Below, in pieces: positions 32,548 through 39,939 of a DNA stretch of 40,080 nucleotides. Source of the stretch: Embleya sp040605455 (lineage in GTDB: Bacteria > Actinomycetota > Actinomycetes > Streptomycetales > Streptomycetaceae); assembly GCF_040605455.1 (NCBI RefSeq), contig NZ_JBEXCV010000076.1:1-40080 (forward strand), given 5' to 3'. Both the position numbers and the translations under genes were made by a program. The notes under the pieces are model-generated. The model was not told the origin of the DNA, searched no databases, and worked only from the letters and a program-made list of their open reading frames with translations. How positions within the stretch are numbered: position 1 is the first letter of the stretch; the number at the start of each line of letters is the position of its first letter.

Positions 32548-33825
32548 GTGTACGTCTCGTCCGGACGTCCGGAATCGGCGACCGAGGCGGCGATCGAGCG
32601 GCCCGCGTCGGGGGTCGGTGCGATGGTCACCGGCAACGTGATCGCGCTGGGCATGGTCAGCCTGGTCACCGACGTCTCCTCCGAGATGGTCACCGCGGTG
32701 ATGCCGCTCTACCTGGTCACCGGCCTGGGCCTGACCATGCTCCAGTTCGGCTTCCTGGACGGCCTGTACTCCGGCGTCACGGTCTTCCTGCGGCTGGTCG
32801 GCGGGCACCTCGCCGACCGGTTCGCCGCGCGCAAACAGGTCGCAGCGGTCGGCTACGGGATGTCGGCGGTCGCCAAGCTCGGACTGCCGATGGTCGGTGC
32901 CTCGGTGCCGGGGATCGGCGCTGTGCTGGCGGTCGACCGGGCGGGCAAGGGGCTGCGCACCGCGCCTCGGGACGCGCTCATCTCGCTGTCCGGCAGCCCG
33001 CAGGCGCAGGGGCGGGCGTTCGGCGTGCATCGTGCGCTGGACACCGTCGGGGCGTTCACCGGGCCGCTTGTGGCATTCGCCATCCTGGTCGCGGTGGGCA
33101 CCGCCTACGACGCGGTGTTCGTGGTGAGCTTCTGCGTCGGTCTGGTCGGTGTCGCGATGCTGGTGCTGTTCGTGCGCGACCACCGCGACCCGATCGAGCA
33201 CAAGCCCGGATGGCGGGACGGGCTGCGGCTGTTGCGGGATCGGCCCTATCGCCGGCTGTGTGCGGTCGCGGCCGTGCTCGGCCTGGTCACGGTCAGCGAC
33301 GCGTTCGTCTACCTGATGCTCCAGCACCGGCTGGAGATTCGGCCGCACTGGTTCCCGCTGCTCCCGCTGGGCACCGCCGGGGTCTATCTGGTGCTCGCGC
33401 TGCCGCTGGGCCGGCTCGCCGACCGGGTGGGGCGGCGGCGGGTGTTCCTGGCCGGGCACGGCGTGCTGCTCGCCGCGTACCTGCTGCTCGGCGGTCCGCT
33501 CGGCGGCGTCGGGTTGCTGATCTCGGTGCTCGCGCTGCACGGGGTGTTCTACGCGGCCACCGACGGCGTGCTCTCGGCGGCGGTGGGTGCGCGGTTGCCC
33601 CCGTCGGGCCGGGCGGGTGGACTCGCGGTGGTGCAGACCGGGCAGGCTGCGGGTCGGTTCGCGTCCTCGATGATCTTCGGCGCGCTGTGGACGGCCTCGG
33701 GACCGGCCGGTGCGATCCGGGTCCTGGCCGGTGCGCTCGCGGTGGCCCTGCTCGGCTCGGCGCTCGCCTTGGCGGGCGGCGGGTGCGGGCGCAACGCCGG
33801 GGAAAAGGTGTGCGATGTCCGTTGA
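32548..33825 (+). CDS. MFS transporter
   Basis: This 425-residue membrane protein has about eleven or twelve hydrophobic helices. The first helix pair has GMVSLVTDVSSEMVTAVMP, and the loop between helices 2 and 3 carries GGHLADRFAARKQV, a motif A equivalent (G-x3-D-R-x-x-R-like); a second copy, GRLADRVGRRRV, starts the second half. GKGLRTAPRDALI lies after helix 4. This matches the major facilitator superfamily, probably an exporter; the substrate is unknown. The GTG at 32548 was chosen because GGGGGAGGG is directly upstream and because an earlier in-frame ATG would include the rpsA terminator. It overlaps the next gene by 11 bp. Confidence 0.85.
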   Translation: MYVSSGRPESATEAAIERPASGVGAMVTGNVIALGMVSLVTDVSSEMVTAVMPLYLVTGLGLTMLQFGFLDGLYSGVTVFLRLVGGHLADRFAARKQVAAVGYGMSAVAKLGLPMVGASVPGIGAVLAVDRAGKGLRTAPRDALISLSGSPQAQGRAFGVHRALDTVGAFTGPLVAFAILVAVGTAYDAVFVVSFCVGLVGVAMLVLFVRDHRDPIEHKPGWRDGLRLLRDRPYRRLCAVAAVLGLVTVSDAFVYLMLQHRLEIRPHWFPLLPLGTAGVYLVLALPLGRLADRVGRRRVFLAGHGVLLAAYLLLGGPLGGVGLLISVLALHGVFYAATDGVLSAAVGARLPPSGRAGGLAVVQTGQAAGRFASSMIFGALWTASGPAGAIRVLAGALAVALLGSALALAGGGCGRNAGEKVCDVR

Positions 33826-34864
33826 CGCACCGGTGAAACCGGCCCTGACCAAGGGGCGGATTCTGGTCTTCGCGCTGATCCTGGTGCTGCTCGCGGGGAT
33901 CGCCATCGGATACACGGTGTACGCGGTCGACCGCGAGGACGAGCGGCTGCACGGCGGTTCCGGCACCGCGCCGGGCGGGCCGCCGTTGACCCTGACCGGG
34001 GCGCCGCGACTGCTGTTCCGCAGCACCGAGTCGGGCCCGGGATACGGCCGGCTGGCCACCGTCGCGGCCGGTGATCCCAGTGGGCCGCGCACGGTGGGCG
34101 AGCGCTCGTGCGATCGGGTCTACGCGGCCGGCGGCACCGCGGTGTGCCTGGCCACCGAGGGCGGGATCACCAGGACCAACGTGGCGCTGGTCCTGGACGC
34201 GAATCTGCGCCAGGTGCGCCGGGTCGAATTGGCGGGCACGCCCAATCGGGCGCGCGTGTCGGCGTCGGGTCGAATGGCCTCGTGGACGGTGTTCGTCTAC
34301 GGCGACTCGTACGCGTCGATGACGTTCTCCACGCGAACGTCGATCCTGGACACGCACACGGGTGCCATGGTGACGGACCTGGAGGACTTCACCACCACCC
34401 GGGACGGCAAGGAACTCAAGTCGCCCGATCGCAACTTCTGGGGCGTCACCTTCACCGCCGACGACAACACGTTCTACGCCACGCTGTCCACCAACAGCTC
34501 CGGCCGCACGTATCTGGTCCGCGGCGATCTGCGGGCCCACACCATGACGGTGCTGCGCGAGAACGTCGAGTGTCCGTCGTTGTCCCCGGACGGCACCCGC
34601 CTGGTGTTCAAGAAGAAGGTCTCGCAGAGCACCCGCAACCCGTGGCGCCTGCACGTGCTCGACCTGGCGACGATGCGCGAGACCCCGCTCGCGGAGACCC
34701 GCAGTGTGGACGACCAGGCGATCTGGTTGGACGAGGGCACGGTCGGCTACGGACTGCCGACCGGGTCGGGCGCGGCCACCGATGTGTGGTCGGTGCCGGC
34801 CGACGGGAGCGGCGCGCCGGTGCGCATCGTGGCGGGCGGGTTCTCCCCGGTGCCGCTGCGTTGA
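33815..34864 (+). CDS. membrane-anchored beta-propeller-like (TolB-type) protein
   Basis: This 349-residue protein has one N-terminal membrane segment (about 14-36) and an extracytoplasmic domain of repeated beta-rich modules. TolB/PD40-like repeat turns are visible in NRARVSASGRMASWTVF, SPDGTRLVFKKKV and VDDQAIWLDEGTVGYGLP, suggesting a propeller of about six blades. Such domains bind peptides, sugars or other proteins. The ATG lies inside the end of the MFS gene with an 11-bp overlap, so the two are coupled and may form a transporter plus accessory sensor or partner. No catalytic residues are evident. The pairing is suggestive but not proof of joint function. Confidence 0.72.
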   Translation: MSVDAPVKPALTKGRILVFALILVLLAGIAIGYTVYAVDREDERLHGGSGTAPGGPPLTLTGAPRLLFRSTESGPGYGRLATVAAGDPSGPRTVGERSCDRVYAAGGTAVCLATEGGITRTNVALVLDANLRQVRRVELAGTPNRARVSASGRMASWTVFVYGDSYASMTFSTRTSILDTHTGAMVTDLEDFTTTRDGKELKSPDRNFWGVTFTADDNTFYATLSTNSSGRTYLVRGDLRAHTMTVLRENVECPSLSPDGTRLVFKKKVSQSTRNPWRLHVLDLATMRETPLAETRSVDDQAIWLDEGTVGYGLPTGSGAATDVWSVPADGSGAPVRIVAGGFSPVPLR

Positions 34865-35222
34865 CCGATCGGTTGGCTGCGCTTGCGCGTCGGACCGGCA
34901 TCGCGCAGGCTGCGGGACTGCCACAGTTCCGTCACGAAAGCCGGACGGTCTGCCGGTGCCGTCACTCCTTTGGCAGGGTCTGACCTGCGTCCCCCACGGG
35001 CACCGTGGAGCACGATCGCCGTGGGCTCTCGCTCGACGCTCATCGGACCGATCCGGCTCGGTGAAGGGCCCCGGTCCGGTTCGCGTACTCTGACTGACTG
35101 GTGTCGTGCGCCGAGTTCGTATGGAAGTGGCCCGTGTGGCGGTCGGGAAGACCGCCGGACATGTCGGCCCCCGGGCTCCGGAGCAGGACGCCCATTCGAC
35201 GTGAGTAGGAATGAGGATATCG
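34865..35222. other. intergenic leader before the polyprenyl-arabinose genes
   Basis: This 358-bp stretch has no convincing gene. TACTCT at 35086-35091 is a possible -10 element without a clear -35. A hairpin with a perfect 7-bp stem (35138-35144 with 35150-35156, loop GGGAA) lies in what would be the leader. A 27-codon frame (ATG 35121 to TGA 35204) includes that hairpin and stops 18 bases before the PAP2 start; it has no good ribosome binding site and may be chance, or a leader ORF. Confidence 0.4.
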
Positions 35223-35786
35223 ATGGCCTTTGGTGGAGCGTTCGCCACCGGGCAGGTAGTCAAGACGGTCGGGGCGTCCGATGTCGCCCTGTACCGCGGC
35301 GTGCGTGGGCGTACCGGACATCCGGCCGTCCAGCGCACGAGCAAGGCCTTGTCCTTCGCCGGTGAGCACGCGGGTGTGTGGCTCGCGGCGGGCCTGGTCG
35401 GTGCCGCCGTGGATCGGGGGCGTCGGCCCGAGTGGCTGCGCGCCACCGCCACCGTCGCCGGCGCGCACGTCGCGAGCATGGTGGTCAAGCGCGTCGTGCG
35501 CCGTCCCCGACCGGCCATAGCGGGTCTGGAACCGACGGTGCGCACGGCCGGTCGGCACAGTTTCCCGTCCTCGCACTCGGTGTCCTCCGCCGCCGCCGCC
35601 GTGGCGTTCCACGGCCTGTTGCCCACCGCGGTCACCGGTACCGCCGCCGCCGCGACATGTTTCTCGCGGCTCGTGGTGGGCGTCCACTATCCGTCCGACG
35701 TGGCCGCCGGCGCGACCATGGGTCTCGCCGCCGGCGGCTTGGGTCGAGCCTGGGCCCGTCGCGCACAGCGTTCGAAGGGGTTCTGA
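35223..35786 (+). CDS. PAP2 phosphatase, putative polyprenylphosphoryl-5-phosphoribose phosphatase
   Basis: This 187-residue membrane protein has the three PAP2 phosphatase motifs: K-x6-RP at 89-97 (KRVVRRPRP), PSSH at 115-118, and SR-x5-H-x3-D at 148-159 (SRLVVGVHYPSD), with nucleophile-activating His118 and His155. In mycobacteria the equivalent gene (Rv3807c) lies beside the DPPR synthase and is proposed to remove the 5-phosphate of decaprenylphosphoryl-5-phosphoribose. Here it is 4 bp before the UbiA gene, which supports the same role. The ATG at 35223 has GAGG at good spacing; an ATG four codons earlier overlaps a poorer site. The substrate is inferred from context. Confidence 0.85.
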   Translation: MAFGGAFATGQVVKTVGASDVALYRGVRGRTGHPAVQRTSKALSFAGEHAGVWLAAGLVGAAVDRGRRPEWLRATATVAGAHVASMVVKRVVRRPRPAIAGLEPTVRTAGRHSFPSSHSVSSAAAAVAFHGLLPTAVTGTAAAATCFSRLVVGVHYPSDVAAGATMGLAAGGLGRAWARRAQRSKGF

Positions 35787-35790
35787 AGTC

Positions 35791-36771
35791 TTGAGTACAT
35801 CCGAAATCGAATCGGCACCGGAGGCGACCGAGGCGCTGTTCCCGGCCTCGGCCGGCGGCGCCACCACGGTTGCCGCACCGCCGCGTCGTCCCCGCGGTGG
35901 GCTCCCGGGCGGCCTGTTGAAGCTGGCCCGGCCCAAGCAGTGGGTCAAGAACGTGCTCGTGTTCGCCGCGCCGCTCGCGGCCGGGCGGCTGGACGAGGGC
36001 TACGTGCTGCGGCACAGCGCCATCATGTTCGTGCTGTTCTGCCTGGCCGCCTCGGCGATCTATTACATCAACGACGCGTTCGACGTCGAGTCCGACCGCG
36101 AGCACCCCACCAAGCGCAACCGTCCGATCGCCTCCGGCGCGGTACCGGTCAAGCTCGCGTGGGTGCTGGGGCCGATCCTGGGGATCGCCGCGGTCGTGCT
36201 CGGGGTGCTGCTGTGCAACCCCGGGACCGCGCTCGTGCTGGGCCTGTACGTCGTGTTGAACGTGGCGTACTGCTTCTCGTTCAAGCACGTGGTGGTGCTC
36301 GACCTGGCCATGGTCGCCTCCGGCTTCCTGTTCCGGGCGATGGCCGGCGGTACCGCGTCCGAGCTGCCGCTGTCGCGTTGGTTCCTGCTGACGGCGGGCT
36401 TCGGGTCGTTGTTCATGGTGGCCGGAAAGCGCTACTCGGAGATGGTCCTGATGGGCGAGGAGGCGGCCAAGACGCGCGCCTCGCTGGCCAATTACTCGAT
36501 CACCTACCTGCGCTTCGTATGGCAGATGGCGGTCTCCGTGACGCTGCTCACCTACTCCCTGTGGGCGTTCCAGATTCCCGAGGGCGATTCCACGCTCGCC
36601 TGGCACCAGTTGTCGCTGATCCCGTTCGGCTTCGCGTTCCTGCGCTACGCCGTCTATGTGGACGGCGGAACCGCAGGGTCCCCCGAGGACGTTCTTCTCA
36701 GAGACAAGGTGCTCGTCGGCCTTGGTTTCCTTTGGCTTCTCACGTTCGTTCTGGGAGTTTTCCATGTCTGA
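35791..36771 (+). CDS. ubiA: decaprenyl-phosphate phosphoribosyltransferase (DPPR synthase)
   Basis: This 326-residue UbiA-superfamily enzyme should transfer 5-phosphoribose from PRPP to polyprenyl phosphate. It has about nine membrane helices and the metal and diphosphate-binding motif NDAFDVESD (94-102), followed by REHPTKRNRPIASG. Segments RPKQWVKNVLVFAAPLAA, GSLFMVAGKRYSE, YLRFVWQM and RYAVYVDGG with SPEDVLLRDKVL agree closely with my recall of mycobacterial Rv3806c, and not with quinone or heme prenyltransferases. The N-terminal 40 residues are extra and disordered-looking. The start is TTG with AAGGGG upstream, 4 bp after the PAP2 gene. It overlaps dprE1 by 8 bp. Confidence 0.92.
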   Translation: MSTSEIESAPEATEALFPASAGGATTVAAPPRRPRGGLPGGLLKLARPKQWVKNVLVFAAPLAAGRLDEGYVLRHSAIMFVLFCLAASAIYYINDAFDVESDREHPTKRNRPIASGAVPVKLAWVLGPILGIAAVVLGVLLCNPGTALVLGLYVVLNVAYCFSFKHVVVLDLAMVASGFLFRAMAGGTASELPLSRWFLLTAGFGSLFMVAGKRYSEMVLMGEEAAKTRASLANYSITYLRFVWQMAVSVTLLTYSLWAFQIPEGDSTLAWHQLSLIPFGFAFLRYAVYVDGGTAGSPEDVLLRDKVLVGLGFLWLLTFVLGVFHV

Positions 36772-38149
36772 CGGCCCGTCGGCCGACGCACGACCAACCG
36801 CTCGGCGGGTAAGCCTGAACGGTTGGGGACGCACCGCCCCCTCCTTTGCCGACGTCTTGCGCCCCACGACCCGCGACCAGGTCGCGACCGCCCTGGGACA
36901 ACGCACCTCGCGCGGTGTGATCGCCCGCGGTCTGGGCCGCTCGTACGGCGACCCCGCCCAGAACGCCGGCGGCACGGTCCTGGACATGACCGGCCTCGAC
37001 CGGATCCTCGCGGTGGACCTGGAACGCGGCCTGGTCACCTGCGAGGCCGGGGTGAGCCTGGACCGGCTGATCGAACTGTTCGTCCCGTTCGGCTTCTTCG
37101 TGCCGGTGACCCCGGGGACCCGGCAGGTCACCGTGGGCGGCGCGATCGGCGCCGACGTGCACGGGAAGAACCACCACGCGGACGGCAGCTTCTGCAACCA
37201 CGTGTTGTCCATCGACATGCTGATGGCGGACGGCACCGAGCGCACGATCACCCCCGAGGGCGACCCGGAGCTGTTCTGGGCCACCGCCGGCGGCATGGGC
37301 CTGACCGGCCTGATCCTGTCCGCGACCATCCGGATGACGCCCATCGAGACCTCGCTCGCGTCGGTGGACACCGACCGGACGAAGAACCTCGACGAGGCCA
37401 TGGCGCTGATGGCCGAGACGGACGAGAAGTACACCTACACCGTCGCGTGGCTGGACTGCCTGGCCAAGGGCCCCAACCTCGGCCGCTGTGTGCTCACCTG
37501 CGGTGAGTTCGCCGCGCTCGACGACCTGCCCGCGAAGAAGCGCCGGGACCCGCTGCGCTTTCGCACCGGTTCGCTGCTGACCATCCCGGACCTGGTGCCG
37601 GGCCGGCTGCCGAACAAGCTCACCATGGGCTTGTTCAACGAGCTGTGGTACCGCAAGGCGCCCAAGCACAAGGTCGGCCAACTACAGTCGATCACCGGGT
37701 TCTTCCACCCGCTGGACCTGGTCCAGGAATGGAACCGGGTCTACGGGCGGACCGGCTTCCTCCAGTACCAGTTCGTGGTGCCGTTCGGGCGTGAGGACGG
37801 GCTGGTCAAGGCGGTCGAGACGATCAGCGCGCACGGCGCGCCCTCCTCGCTCACGGTGCTCAAGCGGTTCGGTCCGGGCAACGAGGGCTTCCTGTCCTTC
37901 CCCAAGCCGGGGTGGACGCTGACCCTCGACTTCCCGACCAACACGCCCGGACTGGCGCGGCTGCTCAAGCAGCTCGACGAGATCGTGCTGACCAACGAGG
38001 GTCGGTTCTACCTCGCCAAGGACTCGCGGATGGACCCGGCCGATCTGGCCCGGATGTACCCGCGGCTGGAGCGGTTCCGCGAGGTGCGGGCCAAGGTCGA
38101 CCCGGACGGGATCTTCGTCTCCGATCAGGCCCGCCGACTCGGGCTCTGA
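36764..38149 (+). CDS. dprE1: decaprenylphosphoryl-beta-D-ribose 2'-oxidase
   Basis: This 461-residue FAD enzyme oxidises the 2'-hydroxyl of polyprenylphosphoryl-ribose to the keto intermediate that DprE2 reduces. It has the same length as the M. tuberculosis enzyme, as I recall it. Conserved features include GWGRTAPSFADVL, the FAD loop ARGLGRSYGD (Tyr61), PGTRQVTVGGAIGADVHGKN with His133, ELFWATAGGMGLTGLI, NELWYRKAP, FLQYQFVVPFG and FYLAKDSR with Lys419. Position 387 is Thr (WTLTLDFP), where M. tuberculosis has the Cys387 attacked by benzothiazinones. The ATG overlaps ubiA by 8 bp; dprE2 follows after 47 bp. Confidence 0.95.
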   Translation: MSDGPSADARPTARRVSLNGWGRTAPSFADVLRPTTRDQVATALGQRTSRGVIARGLGRSYGDPAQNAGGTVLDMTGLDRILAVDLERGLVTCEAGVSLDRLIELFVPFGFFVPVTPGTRQVTVGGAIGADVHGKNHHADGSFCNHVLSIDMLMADGTERTITPEGDPELFWATAGGMGLTGLILSATIRMTPIETSLASVDTDRTKNLDEAMALMAETDEKYTYTVAWLDCLAKGPNLGRCVLTCGEFAALDDLPAKKRRDPLRFRTGSLLTIPDLVPGRLPNKLTMGLFNELWYRKAPKHKVGQLQSITGFFHPLDLVQEWNRVYGRTGFLQYQFVVPFGREDGLVKAVETISAHGAPSSLTVLKRFGPGNEGFLSFPKPGWTLTLDFPTNTPGLARLLKQLDEIVLTNEGRFYLAKDSRMDPADLARMYPRLERFREVRAKVDPDGIFVSDQARRLGL

Positions 38150-38196
38150 CCCACCCCTCTTCCGTCTTCTCGTGAACCACTTGTGAAGGACACACC

Positions 38197-38952
38197 GTGA
38201 AAGACGCCCTGGGCGCACCGCAGTCCCTGCTCGTTCTCGGCGGCACCTCCGAGATCGCGCTGACCACGGCTCGCGCGATGGTCGCCGAGCGGGTTCGGCG
38301 GGTCGTGCTCGCCGGCCGCCCCTCCGCCGCGCTGGACACGGCCGCCGAGGAGCTGCGCGGCCTCGGCGCGACGGTCGAGGTGGTCGGCTTCGACGCGGCC
38401 GAGACCGACGACCACGAGAAGACCATCGACGAGGTCTTCGCCGCCGGCGACATCGACGTCGTGCTGCTCGCCTTCGGCGTGCTGGGCGACCAGGACGCGG
38501 ACGAGAAGTCCCCGGCCGCCGCCGCGCGCGTCGCGCAGGTCAACTACGTGGGCGGCGTCTCGGCCGGGCTGGCGGCGGCCAACGCGCTGTCCCGGCAGGG
38601 CCACGGCGCGCTCGCGGTGATCTCGTCGGTGGCCGGCGAGCGGGCCCGCAAGTCGAACTTCATCTACGGTTCGACCAAGGCCGGCCTGGACGCGTTCGCC
38701 CAAGGGCTGGGCGACAAGCTGCACGGCACCGGCGTGCACGTGATGGTGGTGCGGCCGGGCTTCGTCAAGACCAAGATGACCGAGGGCCTGCCGGACGCGC
38801 CGCTGGCCACCACGCCGCAGGTGGTCGCCGAGGCGATCGTCAAGGGCCTGCGCCGCAAGTCGTCCGTGGTCTGGGTGCCGGGCCAGTTCCGCTTCGTGAT
38901 GTCCGCGCTGCGGCACGTCCCGCGGCCGATCTTCCGCAAGCTGAACATCTGA
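38197..38952 (+). CDS. dprE2: decaprenylphosphoryl-2-keto-ribose reductase
   Basis: This 251-residue short-chain dehydrogenase completes the epimerisation to polyprenylphosphoryl-arabinose using NAD(P)H. It has the cofactor loop LGGTSEIAL (14-22), LLAFGVLGD, the catalytic Ser in VISSVAGERARKSNF and YGSTK with Tyr157 and Lys161, and VRPGFVKTKMTEGL. The C-terminus, FRFVMSALRHVPRPIFRKL, closely matches my recall of mycobacterial DprE2 and distinguishes it from general SDRs. The GTG start has GAAGGA at good spacing. It ends the four-gene unit; a 13-bp hairpin follows. Confidence 0.94.
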   Translation: MKDALGAPQSLLVLGGTSEIALTTARAMVAERVRRVVLAGRPSAALDTAAEELRGLGATVEVVGFDAAETDDHEKTIDEVFAAGDIDVVLLAFGVLGDQDADEKSPAAAARVAQVNYVGGVSAGLAAANALSRQGHGALAVISSVAGERARKSNFIYGSTKAGLDAFAQGLGDKLHGTGVHVMVVRPGFVKTKMTEGLPDAPLATTPQVVAEAIVKGLRRKSSVVWVPGQFRFVMSALRHVPRPIFRKLNI

Positions 38953-38973
38953 CCCGCGGTCCGTCGTCGCGAC

Positions 38974-39006
38974 AGAGCCCGTCCCGGTGTGCTCGGGGCG
39001 GGCTCT
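38974..39006 (+). terminator. dprE2 terminator
   Basis: A 13-bp stem with one G-T pair (38974-38986 with 38994-39006) and a 7-nt loop lies 21 bases after dprE2. It separates the arabinose-lipid genes from coaE. Confidence 0.8.
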
Positions 39007-39099
39007 CGTGTGTTCGGGAGCGGGGCCCTTCTACCCTGGGGACGCCTGGCCTACCGTGGCCCGGTTCTGGTCCACCCGAAGACGTACGAGGGGCGCGGC

Positions 39100-39699
39100 A
39101 TGGGCAGCAGGGGCAACGTCGGGCTCACCGGTGGGATCGGCGCGGGCAAGAGCGAGGTGGCGCGGCGGCTCGCCGAGCTGGGCGCGGTGGTGATCGACTC
39201 GGACCGGATCGCCCGCGAGGTGGTGGCGCCGGGCACGCCGGGGCTGGCGGCGGTGGTGGCGGAGTTCGGCGAAGGGGTGCTGCTGCCGGACGGCTCGCTC
39301 GACCGCCCGGGCCTGGGCCGGATCGTCTTCGGGTCGCCGGAGCGGTTGGCCGCGCTCAACGCGATCGTGCACCCCCTGGTGGGGGCACGCGCCGCGGAGC
39401 TGACGGCGGCGGCAGGCGAGGACGCGGTGCTGGTCAACGATGTGCCGCTGTTGGCCGAGAACGACCTGGCGAAGCTGTACGACCTGGTCGTGGTCGTGGA
39501 CGCCGCTCCCGAGACCCAGCTCGACCGGCTGGTTCGGCTGCGGGGCATGCCGGAGGCCGATGCGATTGCCCGCATGGGTGCGCAGGCGTCTCGGGCGGAG
39601 CGGTTGGCCGTCGCGGATGTGGTGATCGACAACGATGGGCCGCTCTCGGCGTTGGAGCCGCAAGTGCTGGCGCTGTGGGAGCGGCTGACGGGCGACTGA
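39100..39699 (+). CDS. coaE: dephospho-CoA kinase
   Basis: This 199-residue P-loop kinase phosphorylates dephospho-CoA at the 3'-hydroxyl of the ribose, the last step of coenzyme A synthesis. Motifs are GLTGGIGAGKSEVA (P-loop, 8-21), VIDSDRIAREVV, HPLVGARAAEL, LVNDVPLLAEN and RMGAQASRAERLAVADVVIDN near the C-terminus. The ATG at 39100 was chosen since GAGGGGC lies upstream and the P-loop follows directly. Some actinobacterial CoaE proteins have a C-terminal DUF/GrpB extension; this one does not. In streptomycetes coaE also lies close to rpsA; here the MFS, propeller and dprE genes lie between. Confidence 0.95.
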   Translation: MGSRGNVGLTGGIGAGKSEVARRLAELGAVVIDSDRIAREVVAPGTPGLAAVVAEFGEGVLLPDGSLDRPGLGRIVFGSPERLAALNAIVHPLVGARAAELTAAAGEDAVLVNDVPLLAENDLAKLYDLVVVVDAAPETQLDRLVRLRGMPEADAIARMGAQASRAERLAVADVVIDNDGPLSALEPQVLALWERLTGD

Positions 39700-39936
39700 G
39701 GCTGCGGTTGCGTTGCCACTTGACTCGGTTGGTGGACCCACCTGCTCCACCCGTTGCGTTCGGTGCGGAGGCTGCGGATTCTCAGGCTGCGGGGCAGCGC
39801 GATCGGGCCCCGCGGCCTTGCGACGTCGCTGCGCTCGACCGGCTGCCGGTCGCCCACCGGCGCCGCCGACCATCGGGCCGCTGCGACTTTGGCGGCGGCC
39901 CGGCGGGTCGGCGCCCACGACTTGATCGTCGACCGG
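39700..39936. other. non-coding or degraded DNA after coaE
   Basis: No gene that I can support. AGGCTGCGG recurs three times (about 39700, 39769 and 39785), and a perfect 7-bp hairpin (39836-39842 with 39846-39852, CGACCGG and CCGGTCG) is present. Short frames are open on both strands, as expected at this GC content, without recognisable domains. Confidence 0.45.
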
Positions 39937-39939
39937 TGA

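Noticed and set aside
34747..35043. 98-codon minus-strand frame across the end of the propeller gene and the following gap
   Set aside because: Its first half lies in non-coding DNA and its second half mirrors the propeller gene; there is no recognisable domain or good ribosome binding site.
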